Source: Nitrospirales bacterium (GTDB lineage: Bacteria; Nitrospirota; Nitrospiria; Nitrospirales; UBA8639). From it: a stretch of 8,774 nucleotides of DNA. Below are positions 1 to 6,994 of the stretch, one piece after another. Below the pieces are notes generated by a model. It saw nothing but the letters and a program-made list of their open reading frames with translations. It had not been told where the DNA came from and did not search any database. Position 1 is the first letter of the stretch; each line of letters begins with the position of its first letter. The position numbers were made by a program, and so were the translations under genes. The stretch lies in assembly GCA_029261305.1 (NCBI GenBank), contig JAJDBO010000300.1:1-8774 (forward strand). Reading direction: 5' to 3'.

Positions 1-123
1 AAAAAGTTGAAGTCTGCTCGTGCGATATTCATCCATACGACCCTCTGCAAAATAATCAGAACCCTATTTCATCATTGACGATGCAATAAATAACCACACT
101 TTTTAACCATGAGGAGATTCATC

Positions 124-315
124 ATGATGCAGATCGACAAAACAAATGACCAAGCAGGGATAGAACCCAAGGATGTAGATCGCTATTGGCACCTTCATCC
201 CATGAAGACTGAAGAAAATCAGGGAGTCCTAGCCACACACACTCAATCATTGAGACGCCAAAGAATCCGACGCGCGCAATATGCTGCGGTCGGAGCTGTG
301 CGTTGGATACCGTAA
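124..315 (+). CDS. Small hypothetical protein (63 aa)
   Basis: I do not recognise this protein. Its best support is a Shine-Dalgarno AGGAG at 112-116, placed 7 nt before the ATG at 124. The ATG at 109 overlaps this site and is the poorer start. The product begins MMQIDKTNDQ, is polar, and has a basic Arg-rich tail (SLRRQRIRRAQ) followed by a short hydrophobic end. It has no signal peptide, no cysteines and no double-glycine motif. It ends at TAA 313-315. In the same frame a further 19 codons from ATG 316 run to TGA 373-375, which could mean a decayed longer gene. It could be a real small protein, a remnant, or chance. Confidence 0.35.
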   Translation: MMQIDKTNDQAGIEPKDVDRYWHLHPMKTEENQGVLATHTQSLRRQRIRRAQYAAVGAVRWIP

Positions 316-371
316 ATGAAAGGGAAGGAAGATCAATCACATCCGAAACTCGGATATGCGGAACGCTTTTC

Positions 372-548
372 ATGAAAATATTCTTTGCGGCTGCCTTGCT
401 CGTAAAACCAGTGGTGGCGCTTACAGAGCCATTTGGGGAAACTCCCGTGTCTATGGCCACCGTGAGTGAAATTGGCTCTGTGAAGTCAAGTCATCGTCGA
501 ATTGGTGACGACAGAGTCAGAAATTTTATTGCTCCAAAGTCCACCTAA
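372..548 (+). CDS. Doubtful short ORF with a hydrophobic N-terminus (58 aa)
   Basis: The ORF starts at ATG 372, and this ATG overlaps the TGA at 373-375 of the preceding short reading frame. The product begins MKIFFAAALLVKPVVA, which resembles a short signal peptide, and continues with about 40 polar residues that I cannot assign. No convincing Shine-Dalgarno precedes it. A 6-bp hairpin, CATGGC (565-570) with GCCATG (578-583), lies 17 nt after the stop but has no T-tract. It is as likely to be chance or a gene remnant as a real gene. Confidence 0.18.
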   Translation: MKIFFAAALLVKPVVALTEPFGETPVSMATVSEIGSVKSSHRRIGDDRVRNFIAPKST

Positions 549-877
549 TTTATCACTCATCGTTCATGGCTCGTTACGCCATGTCTAATCAATGGCCCTG
601 TCACTTTCTCCTACCTTTTGTTTCCTGTCTCCCGCCCAGTCCCACATTTACCATTATCATTTTCCACATCACCATTACACTTTCTGCGTTTGCTCCTAAC
701 CAAGACCCTAATAGTCTTGATCGCTGTTGGGTCCAAGTACAGAACCTTCCCTCAAAACGGAATGATCATCACTGACTTACCCCACAAAAACTTTTTCGTG
801 GTGTGAACCATTTTGTCAGCAGCCCCGACTCATCGACGATAAGCGGGCCAGGTGTTTCTCAATTTTTCCACTTTAAC
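549..877. other. Intergenic stretch before the S8 peptidase gene
   Basis: I see no credible gene here. Roughly 598-700 is strongly pyrimidine-rich on the plus strand. There is a small dyad, CAAGAC (701-706) with GTCTTG (714-719), and another, CCAC (782-785) with GTGG (798-801), flanking A and T runs. A weak sigma70-like promoter for the peptidase gene could be TTGTCA (813-818) with CGATAA (837-842) and an 18-nt spacer. The -10 element is poor, so this is only a candidate. Confidence 0.3.
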
Positions 878-884
878 GAAGGAG
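878..884 (+). promoter_or_regulatory. Shine-Dalgarno that fixes the S8 peptidase start
   Basis: GAAGGAG lies 6 nt before ATG 891. The open frame extends upstream to a GTG at 852, but the extra 13 codons have no ribosome site of their own. The protein from 891 begins with a standard signal peptide, so 891 is the likely start. Confidence 0.85.
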
Positions 885-890
885 AATACG

Positions 891-3863
891 ATGAAGCGCA
901 ATTCATCAATCAAAGAATTTCATAGAATTCGTAGCTATTCTAAATCGGTTAAGTTTGGAATTGGCATGATCTCGTGGGTCTTGGTGTCAGTCACCGTTCC
1001 AGCGATGGCAGCAAAGGATACTTTTAGCCGGGAATTAGCAAATACCCTACAATCAAGTTCTAAACTCCTATCATCCGCTAATAAGGCCACGGTCTTAAAG
1101 AACTTAAAGAAAAGGGAGCGAGCTCTGCACCTGAAAAATGATTTTTATTATTTCAAAGGAAAGCGAATGACGCTTTCTCGATCGCTTGACGAACTCGCAA
1201 TTCGATTTAAAAAACGAATGACCTCCCAAGAGGAGGACAGCGTGGTGAAGGACTACACCTTGTCTGGGAAAGCGATGGGCAAGGTAGATCTCCCTAGCGG
1301 GGCCTATTCGGTGTATTCCCTCCAAGAGAAAGAATTGGCAGCGGAACAAGACCTCCAATTGTTGATGGATACTTTGGAACACAACGAGGATATCGGGTTT
1401 GTCTCGCCGGTGTTTGTCAATGAAGAAACGGGCACGAAAATGACCTTAACGCAAGAACTTGTGGCGAAGATCAGATCGGATCGCACCAAAGAAGATCTTC
1501 AATCCGTTGCGGAATCCCTGGGGTTGTCTATTGATCATCTCATTGCGGGGACAACGGATCAGTTTATTCTTCGAGTCAAGGACTCAAAACAAACCGATCC
1601 CTTGGAAGCGGCTAATAGTTTGCATAACAGTGGGGTGGTGGAATGGTGCGAACCAAATTTTATTCAAGAATATAAGCTTTTTTCGGTGCCCAATGATCCC
1701 CTCTATCCGATGCAATGGCATTTGGATAATTCCGGCCAGGGTGGTGGATTTCCTGGTGCATCAGTCGAGGCGTCGGTCGCATGGGATTTAGAACAAGGCA
1801 GTCCAGATATTACAATTGCCGTTTTGGATGACGGCGTACAATTGACGCATCCGGATTTGGTCCCAAATCTGTTCTCGAATCCTGACGAGATTCCGGACAA
1901 CGACATTGATGATGATGGGAACGGTTATGTCGACGACACGCATGGTTGGGATTTTGCTAATAAGGACAACGACCCAAATCCGCATTTGAATTCAGGAGGT
2001 GTTGGTCCAGATTCCCATGGAACCTCTGTCGCAGGTGTGGCTGCAGCAAAAGGAAATAATAATCTTGGGGTCACAGGTGTGTGCCAAGACTGCAAGATCT
2101 TGCCAGTGAAAATCGCAAACAACCCAGGTGCAGGGCAGAATTTCATCAATTTTTCCAATGTTCAAGCTGCTGAAGCCATTCGATATGCCGCGAGTCTTGC
2201 TGATGTTCTCAACAATAGTTGGGGTGGAGGTGCACCCTCCAATGTAATTCAAGACGCCATCCAATTTGCCTCCACGCAGGGGCGAGGGGGCAAAGGCTCG
2301 GCGGTATTCTTTGCCACGGGAAATAGTGCAAACGGAGCCGGGGCCTTAGGGCTGAATATTCCAGCTGGAACCCATCGTATCATGTGGGAATATTCAACAG
2401 ATGCAAATGGCCAATCCGTGGGTGATGATGCGACATGGTTAAGTTGGGTCCGTTTTCCAGGAGGAGAAGTCGTGGATTTTGAAAAAGGCACCCTTCCTAA
2501 TGGTTGGACGACTGGCACAACCAATGGATGGGTGGTGGTGGAAGATGCTGTGCATGGGGATGAAGGCCGATGTATTTACCATCCCGTCAAATCCGCAAAA
2601 ATTGGTCCCAATCAAACCTCGGTATTGGAGGTTGTGAAAACAGTTGAAGAGGGAAGGTTAGATTTTTATACCTGGATTTCCAGTGAACGTGAAAGTGATG
2701 GGCTTCGTCTGTTCATCGATTACAACAATGATGGTTCAATTGATTTTGAGTCAGTCCTCCTTTCCGGTGTGCCGGCCACCAACCAAAATGTCGGGTACCC
2801 GGCTGCGTTTCCGGAAGCCATAGCCGTAGGTGCTAGTTCTAACTTTGATTGTCGGTCAGGCTATAGCCAATTTGGTCAGGAACTCGACCTTGTGGCACCC
2901 AGTGGTGGAGGGCCCCTGAATCACAAAATCACCACAACCGATCGGACCGGTCCGGCGGGGTATGATCCTGCGGATTACCTTCCGAATGAGCCGGGATCAA
3001 ATGGATTCAGCGGAACTTCTTCTGCGACTCCCTTGGTCGCGGGAATCGCAGGGCTCATGCTATCCAGAAATCCCATGCTAACCGCTGAAGAGGTCCGTGA
3101 GATTTTACATGACACATCAGATCAAATCGGTCCGGATCCTTACGTTGGAGGAAGGAATGACCGCTATGGTCATGGCCGAGTAAACGCCTTCCGCGCTGTA
3201 CAATCAGTCACCCCACCAATCCAAATCATAGCACCAGAAATGTCTGAGCCAGTTCCTGGTTCAACATTATCCGGGTCAAAAGAAGTGTTTACATGGACAA
3301 CTGGTAAAGGCACTTCTCAATACCGGCTCACTGTGGGGTCAACCCAAGGAGACAACGACATTTTCGATAGTGGTGAAACCCTATATACGACGATTTCTAT
3401 CAGCAACATTCCCATGAATGGCCGAACCTTATTTGTTCGCTTGTTGTATCAAGCCAACGGGGAGTGGCAATTAATGAATTATCAATACAAAGCGGCCAAA
3501 CACACTCAAGTCGTGACAGTGGATGATCTCCTTGGCTATTGGTGGCATCCAGCAGGGAGAAACTGTTCCTTTGGTCAATGCACGGACTTTGGTTTTGTGT
3601 ATGGATTCAACAAAAATCGGTGTTTTGGTGGGTGGTGCGGCGGAAGCCGCCAGGGTTGGATTAACACGGGTTCGGGATGGCGGACGACTAACGTTGTCCC
3701 TCATTCTTTCGCCTGGCGAATCCAAGAAGATCGGTTGGTCCTGTTTTTCTTCAATAGCTACCGCTTCGAAGTCTTTCAGCTAGGAGATTACGATCCTGCT
3801 AATTGGAAACTCAGACTGAGTTCGCGCGCCTACCCGAGTGCCATGTTTTTCAAACTGAAGTAA
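891..3863 (+). CDS. Exported S8 (subtilisin/kexin-like) serine peptidase, multidomain
   Basis: This is a secreted or surface serine endopeptidase of 990 aa. Residues 1-40 are a signal peptide ending AMA. Residues 41 to about 290 form a long propeptide that ends in the usual VEWCEPN and NDPLYPMQWHL segments (C253, N268). The catalytic domain, about 296-770, has Asp313 in LDDGV, His376 in SHGTSVAG, oxyanion Asn478 in ATGNS and Ser710 in SGTSSATP. All catalytic residues are intact, and a calcium-loop-like DIDDDGNGYVDD is present. Between Asn478 and Ser710 sits an extra module (about 490-626). After the catalytic domain come a fibronectin-like module with VPGSTLSG near 783-793 and a C-terminal domain from about 876 with two CX4C motifs (C892/C897, C911/C916). 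The kexin-type P-domain is not seen. The family and activity are secure, but the substrate is unknown. It could mature other exported proteins here or be a degradative enzyme. Confidence 0.95.
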   Translation: MKRNSSIKEFHRIRSYSKSVKFGIGMISWVLVSVTVPAMAAKDTFSRELANTLQSSSKLLSSANKATVLKNLKKRERALHLKNDFYYFKGKRMTLSRSLDELAIRFKKRMTSQEEDSVVKDYTLSGKAMGKVDLPSGAYSVYSLQEKELAAEQDLQLLMDTLEHNEDIGFVSPVFVNEETGTKMTLTQELVAKIRSDRTKEDLQSVAESLGLSIDHLIAGTTDQFILRVKDSKQTDPLEAANSLHNSGVVEWCEPNFIQEYKLFSVPNDPLYPMQWHLDNSGQGGGFPGASVEASVAWDLEQGSPDITIAVLDDGVQLTHPDLVPNLFSNPDEIPDNDIDDDGNGYVDDTHGWDFANKDNDPNPHLNSGGVGPDSHGTSVAGVAAAKGNNNLGVTGVCQDCKILPVKIANNPGAGQNFINFSNVQAAEAIRYAASLADVLNNSWGGGAPSNVIQDAIQFASTQGRGGKGSAVFFATGNSANGAGALGLNIPAGTHRIMWEYSTDANGQSVGDDATWLSWVRFPGGEVVDFEKGTLPNGWTTGTTNGWVVVEDAVHGDEGRCIYHPVKSAKIGPNQTSVLEVVKTVEEGRLDFYTWISSERESDGLRLFIDYNNDGSIDFESVLLSGVPATNQNVGYPAAFPEAIAVGASSNFDCRSGYSQFGQELDLVAPSGGGPLNHKITTTDRTGPAGYDPADYLPNEPGSNGFSGTSSATPLVAGIAGLMLSRNPMLTAEEVREILHDTSDQIGPDPYVGGRNDRYGHGRVNAFRAVQSVTPPIQIIAPEMSEPVPGSTLSGSKEVFTWTTGKGTSQYRLTVGSTQGDNDIFDSGETLYTTISISNIPMNGRTLFVRLLYQANGEWQLMNYQYKAAKHTQVVTVDDLLGYWWHPAGRNCSFGQCTDFGFVYGFNKNRCFGGWCGGSRQGWINTGSGWRTTNVVPHSFAWRIQEDRLVLFFFNSYRFEVFQLGDYDPANWKLRLSSRAYPSAMFFKLK
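2358..2768 (+). other. Beta-sandwich module inserted in the S8 catalytic domain
   Basis: These are residues 490-626 of the peptidase, between the oxyanion Asn segment and VGYPAAFPEAIAVGAS (634 on), which are normally close together in subtilases. The first part, IPAGTHRIMWEYS to WVRFPG (490-524), matches the usual end of a MAM/jelly-roll-like module common in bacterial secreted proteins. The second part, VDFEKGTLPNGW to LRLFIDYNNDG (528-614), matches the usual beginning of the same module. The order is therefore tail then head, as in a circular permutation. A DYNNDGSIDFES stretch (610-621) resembles a calcium-binding loop. The family match is from memory of sequence patterns, not from a search. 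Confidence 0.6.
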
Positions 3864-3883
3864 TCCCACTGGTCCCAAAGTTC

Positions 3884-3909
3884 CCCCGGTCGCTCAAGTG
3901 CGACCGGGG
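3884..3909 (+). terminator. GC-rich hairpin after the S8 gene, no U-tract
   Basis: CCCCGGTCGC (3884-3893) pairs perfectly with GCGACCGGGG (3900-3909) around a 6-nt loop, 20 nt after the peptidase stop. There is no T-run on either side, so it is not a textbook intrinsic terminator. It may protect the 3' end of the mRNA, weaken read-through into the C39 gene, or work with a termination factor. Confidence 0.5.
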
Positions 3910-3972
3910 AAACCGCATTCGTTGAAATATTCATAGGTGCTGGATAGGAAACAGTTTTTGGTGAAGTGAAGA

Positions 3973-4827
3973 GTGAGAAAAGTACGAGTACGACAAAAAT
4001 ATGAATTGCTGAGTGATCTCCAAACCTTGGTTTGGAGAAACCTTTTCAATTATAGTGGAAATTCTTTCCGCCAATTGCCATTAATCAAGTTGGGGATTTT
4101 CCAAGTGCAAGTTTGGAAAACGTTATTTGTAGTATTGGGGATAATGGCTTTTGGCCTACCTTTGCTCGGACACGCGACCACCTTAGATATTGGCCAGAGG
4201 TCGCGGGTGTTTTTACCCTTAAAATCCTTCAAAGATATGCGGGACGGCAACATGGTTCGGCAGGCGTTTGATTACTCCTGCGGAGCCGCTGCTTTTGCGA
4301 CCCTGCTCACTTACGGCCTTGAGGATCCGATCAGCGAGCAAGAGGTTCTCGCTCAAGCGTTTCAAAATCTTTCTCAAGACGAGGAGGCACTACGGAAAAA
4401 AGAAGGGCTGTCATTGTTAGACTTACAAAAAATTGCACAAGGCCGTGGGCACAAAGCTCTGGGGTTTCGGCTTAAGCCCGACGCATTGGTGAAACTTCCA
4501 GGCCCAGTCATCATCTTCATCAAACCTCGCGGCTATGAGCATTTTGCGGTCCTAAGAGGAATTCGAGGAGACCGCGCCTATGTAGCCGATCCGTCATTGG
4601 GCAATGTCAGAATTCCCATGTATAAATTTCTGCATATGTGGTTGGACGAAAAGGGGAAAGGCATTATTTTTGTGGTCGAGCGTGCTGACGGGGCTTGGTC
4701 CGAAGACTATGCCCTTCAACTACCCCGACACGGGGAATGGCAGCCAGAAGTGTTATCGACGCGTCAATTACTCGAAATCGGCCGATCATCTCCCCCTGTA
4801 TTACATCCTTTTCAGGTATTACCATAG
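3973..4827 (+). CDS. Exported C39 family (double-glycine type) cysteine peptidase
   Basis: C39 peptidases cut after double-glycine leaders. They usually sit at the N-terminus of ABC exporters, but here the domain stands alone and appears to be exported. Counting from GTG 3973 (284 aa), the catalytic elements are Gln97 (oxyanion), Cys103 in DYSCGAAAFATLL six residues later, His190 in EHFAVL and Asp206 in VADPSLG, so the triad is complete. Residues 45-68 form a signal peptide (MQVWKTLFVVLG when started at GTG 4105) ending GHA. The start is uncertain: GTG 3973 has only a weak ribosome site, while GTG 4105 has GGGGA 8 nt upstream and puts the signal peptide at the N-terminus. The stop is 2 nt before the next ATG, which indicates an operon with the barrel gene. 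Stand-alone exported C39 proteins such as FapD of the Pseudomonas Fap amyloid system are a precedent; the substrate here is inferred. Confidence 0.88.
   Translation: MRKVRVRQKYELLSDLQTLVWRNLFNYSGNSFRQLPLIKLGIFQVQVWKTLFVVLGIMAFGLPLLGHATTLDIGQRSRVFLPLKSFKDMRDGNMVRQAFDYSCGAAAFATLLTYGLEDPISEQEVLAQAFQNLSQDEEALRKKEGLSLLDLQKIAQGRGHKALGFRLKPDALVKLPGPVIIFIKPRGYEHFAVLRGIRGDRAYVADPSLGNVRIPMYKFLHMWLDEKGKGIIFVVERADGAWSEDYALQLPRHGEWQPEVLSTRQLLEIGRSSPPVLHPFQVLP
4017..4038. repeat. Perfect inverted repeat near the C39 gene start
   Basis: TCTCCAAACC (4017-4026) and GGTTTGGAGA (4029-4038) form a 10-bp dyad with only TT between them. A 2-nt loop is too tight for a full RNA hairpin, so it may be a dimeric protein-binding operator. 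If translation starts at GTG 4105 it lies in the leader or promoter region; if at GTG 3973 it lies within codons 15-22. Confidence 0.5.
4027..4056 (+). promoter_or_regulatory. Candidate promoter for the C39-barrel unit
   Basis: TTGGTT (4027-4032) and TATAGT (4051-4056) are separated by 18 nt. The -35 element overlaps the dyad at 4017-4038, which would suit repression or activation by a dimeric regulator. This placement only makes sense if the C39 gene starts at GTG 4105. The -35 match is weak, so confidence is low. Confidence 0.28.
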
Positions 4828-4829
4828 CC

Positions 4830-6212
4830 ATGCTCAGAAGAAATTTTTCATGCTATTTTATGGTCGTCTTGGCAATAACCTTGAGTTCCACTCTGCTAAT
4901 TATAGAACCAGCTAGGGCTGAGGGCAGACAATCCAATGCTATCAAAGCCGTTCTCACCTTGGAGGAGACTGCGAGCCTGTTACAAATCAATCCAAAAATA
5001 CTTGCCCGAATGGCTCGTCAACGCAAAATTCCTGCTCGTTTAGTAGGAGGTTACTGGCGTTTCAATCGCAAAGCGGTGATGGAATGGTTGCGAGGAGAAA
5101 ACCTAGAGACAAGTTCTGAACAATTCAAAATCGTAAAGAAACCTGGCAGAACAATAAATGACCAAGATTCCCTAATACCATTGGATCCAGGCATCAGAAA
5201 GCATTCAGCGAAATTTCCATCCTCTCACTCCATTTCAGAACCTGAACTTCCCAAGATTAAGGGGCGAGGCACGAAGTCCCTAAGTGGTGGAAAAACCGAG
5301 GAAATTGGAGAGAAACCCGAACTGTCGACAGCCGATGAGGTGTTTCTTCGGCAACAACAGGTGTTACTCAAGCCCAGCGAAGTGACCTTTGAAATAAGCC
5401 TTTTTTACACCAAAGCAGAACAAGACAGTTTGCTCGTGATCCCTCGAGGCGATCTGGGCTTTTTCTCTCAAATCAACTCAACTCAAACCGGCCAGGATGT
5501 CTTTACGGCCGTATACACCGGGCGATACGGCCTGGCGGATGACCTACAGTTGTCGGCAAGTATTCCCCTTATTCACCGGATCACTGATACCACAAGCACT
5601 TCGACTCTGGTTCCCTTAGGAATTCCCCAAAACCAAACCGGTAGCACAAGTCTCACGGAATTTGGCAGTTTAAATGTCGGACTTCGGTATACCTTAGTTC
5701 GCGAGGGATATGGGTACCCTGATGTCATTGTGAATGTGGATGGGATCATTCCAACCCGGCATAGCTCGTATGGCATTGCAACGGGGCTCGCCCTTATTAA
5801 GCGGTTTGATCCTGGTGCCGTCTTTGCAAATTTCAATTATCAGCACACCTTCAGTCGAGAATTACTGGATACCACACGTCTGCAGCCGGAAAACACGTTT
5901 ACCACTGCTTTTGGATATGCGCTGTCAATGAATGACACACTGGCCATCAGCAATTCAGTAACTGGGGTTTTTACAACACGGACCACCTTTAATAATCCTC
6001 TGCTTCCAAGCCTACCCGCACAAGAATTGATTAGCATGCGCTTCGCCCTCACAGCCTTGATCACCGAAAAACTCTATGCTGAACCGTCAGTAAGTTTTGC
6101 GCTCAACGGTCCTTCGAATGTTACAATGGGCGTAAACTTTCCCTACACCTTCACGATCCCAGCGTGGGAAACCTGGTTTCGGACCCAGGCATCGTCAGAA
6201 CCTTCCCCGTAA
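4830..6212 (+). CDS. Exported excisionase-like HTH domain fused to an outer-membrane beta-barrel
   Basis: Predicted outer-membrane protein of 460 aa. The frame is open from 4695, but ATG 4830 gives a clean signal peptide (1-30, MLRRNFSCYF to PARA) and lies 2 nt after the C39 stop; only a weak AGG precedes it, so coupled translation is likely. Residues 42-91 match the excisionase/MerR-like HTH_17 consensus, with LTLEETASLL, a recognition-helix region, IPARLVGGYWRF and AVMEWL. Residues 92-168 are a polar Ser/Lys/Pro-rich linker. From about 169 (DEVFLRQQQVLL) to the end, alternating hydrophobic/polar strands with Thr/Ser-rich loops indicate a barrel of the transporter or phenol-degradation (MetA-type) porin-like kind. 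Being exported, the HTH fold cannot act as an ordinary DNA-binding domain. I infer a role as channel plug or as recognition module for a client processed by the neighbouring C39 peptidase. Barrel family by pattern only. Confidence 0.85.
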   Translation: MLRRNFSCYFMVVLAITLSSTLLIIEPARAEGRQSNAIKAVLTLEETASLLQINPKILARMARQRKIPARLVGGYWRFNRKAVMEWLRGENLETSSEQFKIVKKPGRTINDQDSLIPLDPGIRKHSAKFPSSHSISEPELPKIKGRGTKSLSGGKTEEIGEKPELSTADEVFLRQQQVLLKPSEVTFEISLFYTKAEQDSLLVIPRGDLGFFSQINSTQTGQDVFTAVYTGRYGLADDLQLSASIPLIHRITDTTSTSTLVPLGIPQNQTGSTSLTEFGSLNVGLRYTLVREGYGYPDVIVNVDGIIPTRHSSYGIATGLALIKRFDPGAVFANFNYQHTFSRELLDTTRLQPENTFTTAFGYALSMNDTLAISNSVTGVFTTRTTFNNPLLPSLPAQELISMRFALTALITEKLYAEPSVSFALNGPSNVTMGVNFPYTFTIPAWETWFRTQASSEPSP

Positions 6213-6456
6213 ACAATCAGGGCCTCTAATCCAATCGTCAAACGAAAAGAAACTGTGGCTTCTGTGCTCTTGAGATTAGAATTTAGGATGGGTAACACCG
6301 CAAGGTAATGAATCAAAATCGATGGAAGAAAAAAGTTTCCGAGGCTTGTCAAGCTTAGATTTATATCTAGAAATTAGTAGGCCACTGTATCCCAAAATAA
6401 AAACTAGGGGAGACGAGGTCGAGCCTTTGGACGTGTTTCATTTGTTCTCGTGGTCA
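6213..6456. other. Long untranslated stretch after the barrel gene
   Basis: I see no gene with a ribosome site. About 245 nt separate the stop from the terminator, which is long for a plain 3' UTR. A possible -35 (TTGTCA, 6346-6351) has no good -10 partner, and a small dyad TAGAT-TTAT-ATCTA lies near 6356-6369. A small RNA ending at the 6457-6505 terminator is possible but not supported further. Confidence 0.3.
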
Positions 6457-6505
6457 AAAAGGAAGAACCCCCGTACCGGGTGCCCTTCCTTTTCTATTTT
6501 TTTTT
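6457..6505 (+). terminator. Intrinsic terminator of the C39-barrel unit
   Basis: AAAAGGAAG (6457-6465) pairs with CTTCCTTTT (6485-6493), with an inner ACCC/GGGT stem (6467-6470, 6478-6481). It is followed by CTA and nine Ts ending at 6505. This is a classic rho-independent terminator for plus-strand transcription. The A-run on its left side may let it work partly in the other direction too. Confidence 0.88.
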
Positions 6506-6923
6506 AAGAAACAGGTACCTGCCGACTTTTAACATGCAAATAAATATGTATTGTCTGACCTAGTAACCTACTTAATTTTCGGTAATCATTGGCGGTAGCT
6601 CTGGGAGCTTATATCATTGTTACAGATTTTCGTGTCACCTGATATGGTGTAATTTTATTTCCCTCCATAATACATGAATCAAAACTCTGGCGGGGCATAG
6701 CATTTTGCTTGAAAATTTGGTTGGACTCAGCTGCCTTGGTTTGTGCAAAGTGCCTAAGTCTTGAACCTCCTGCCACCATTTCATACCTCGTATGCTGTCA
6801 CATTTTCTGGACTATCAAATGCGGAGTAGCACACGAGGGAATGGCATCTTTTTGGTGGGAATAAACGGTGAGAGTTTTTCAAAACTACGATCAACCCAGA
6901 TAGGAATTCTGATTCTCAAACGC
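6506..6923. other. AT-rich convergent intergenic stretch
   Basis: This lies between two convergent transcription units. I find no credible gene, only a 10-bp palindrome CAGGTACCTG (6512-6521) and a short CACC/GGTG dyad around TGATAT near 6635-6650. The plus-strand ORF from 6792 runs antisense into the 202-residue gene and has no ribosome site. Confidence 0.4.
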
Positions 6924-6959
6924 ATTGCGGGAGAAGGATGTTGTTCCTTCTCCCGCAAT
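6924..6959 (-). terminator. Strong hairpin terminating the GG-leader protein gene
   Basis: ATTGCGGGAGAAGGA (6924-6938) pairs perfectly over 15 bp with TCCTTCTCCCGCAAT (6945-6959) around a 6-nt loop. It sits 35 nt downstream of the minus-strand stop at 6995. On the minus strand only GCGTTTG follows, so the U-tract is short. It is placed exactly where a terminator or 3'-stabilising structure of this gene should be. Confidence 0.72.
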
Positions 6960-6994
6960 AGATTGGATGACGTGTTGAGTTCTTCCTATAAATA

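Noticed and set aside
3..89. Possible C-terminal fragment of an upstream gene (open frame from the window edge to TAA 87-89)
   Set aside because: Only 28 codons with no recognisable motif. Frame 1 is also open to 78, so the open frame carries little information.
122..460. 112-residue minus-strand ORF
   Set aside because: It has no ribosome site upstream of 460 and no recognisable domain, and it overlaps the better-supported plus-strand ORF at 124-315.
4604..4915. 103-residue plus-strand ORF spanning the C39-barrel junction
   Set aside because: It is a shadow frame across the end of the C39 gene and the signal peptide of the barrel gene. Both of those have strong domain evidence.
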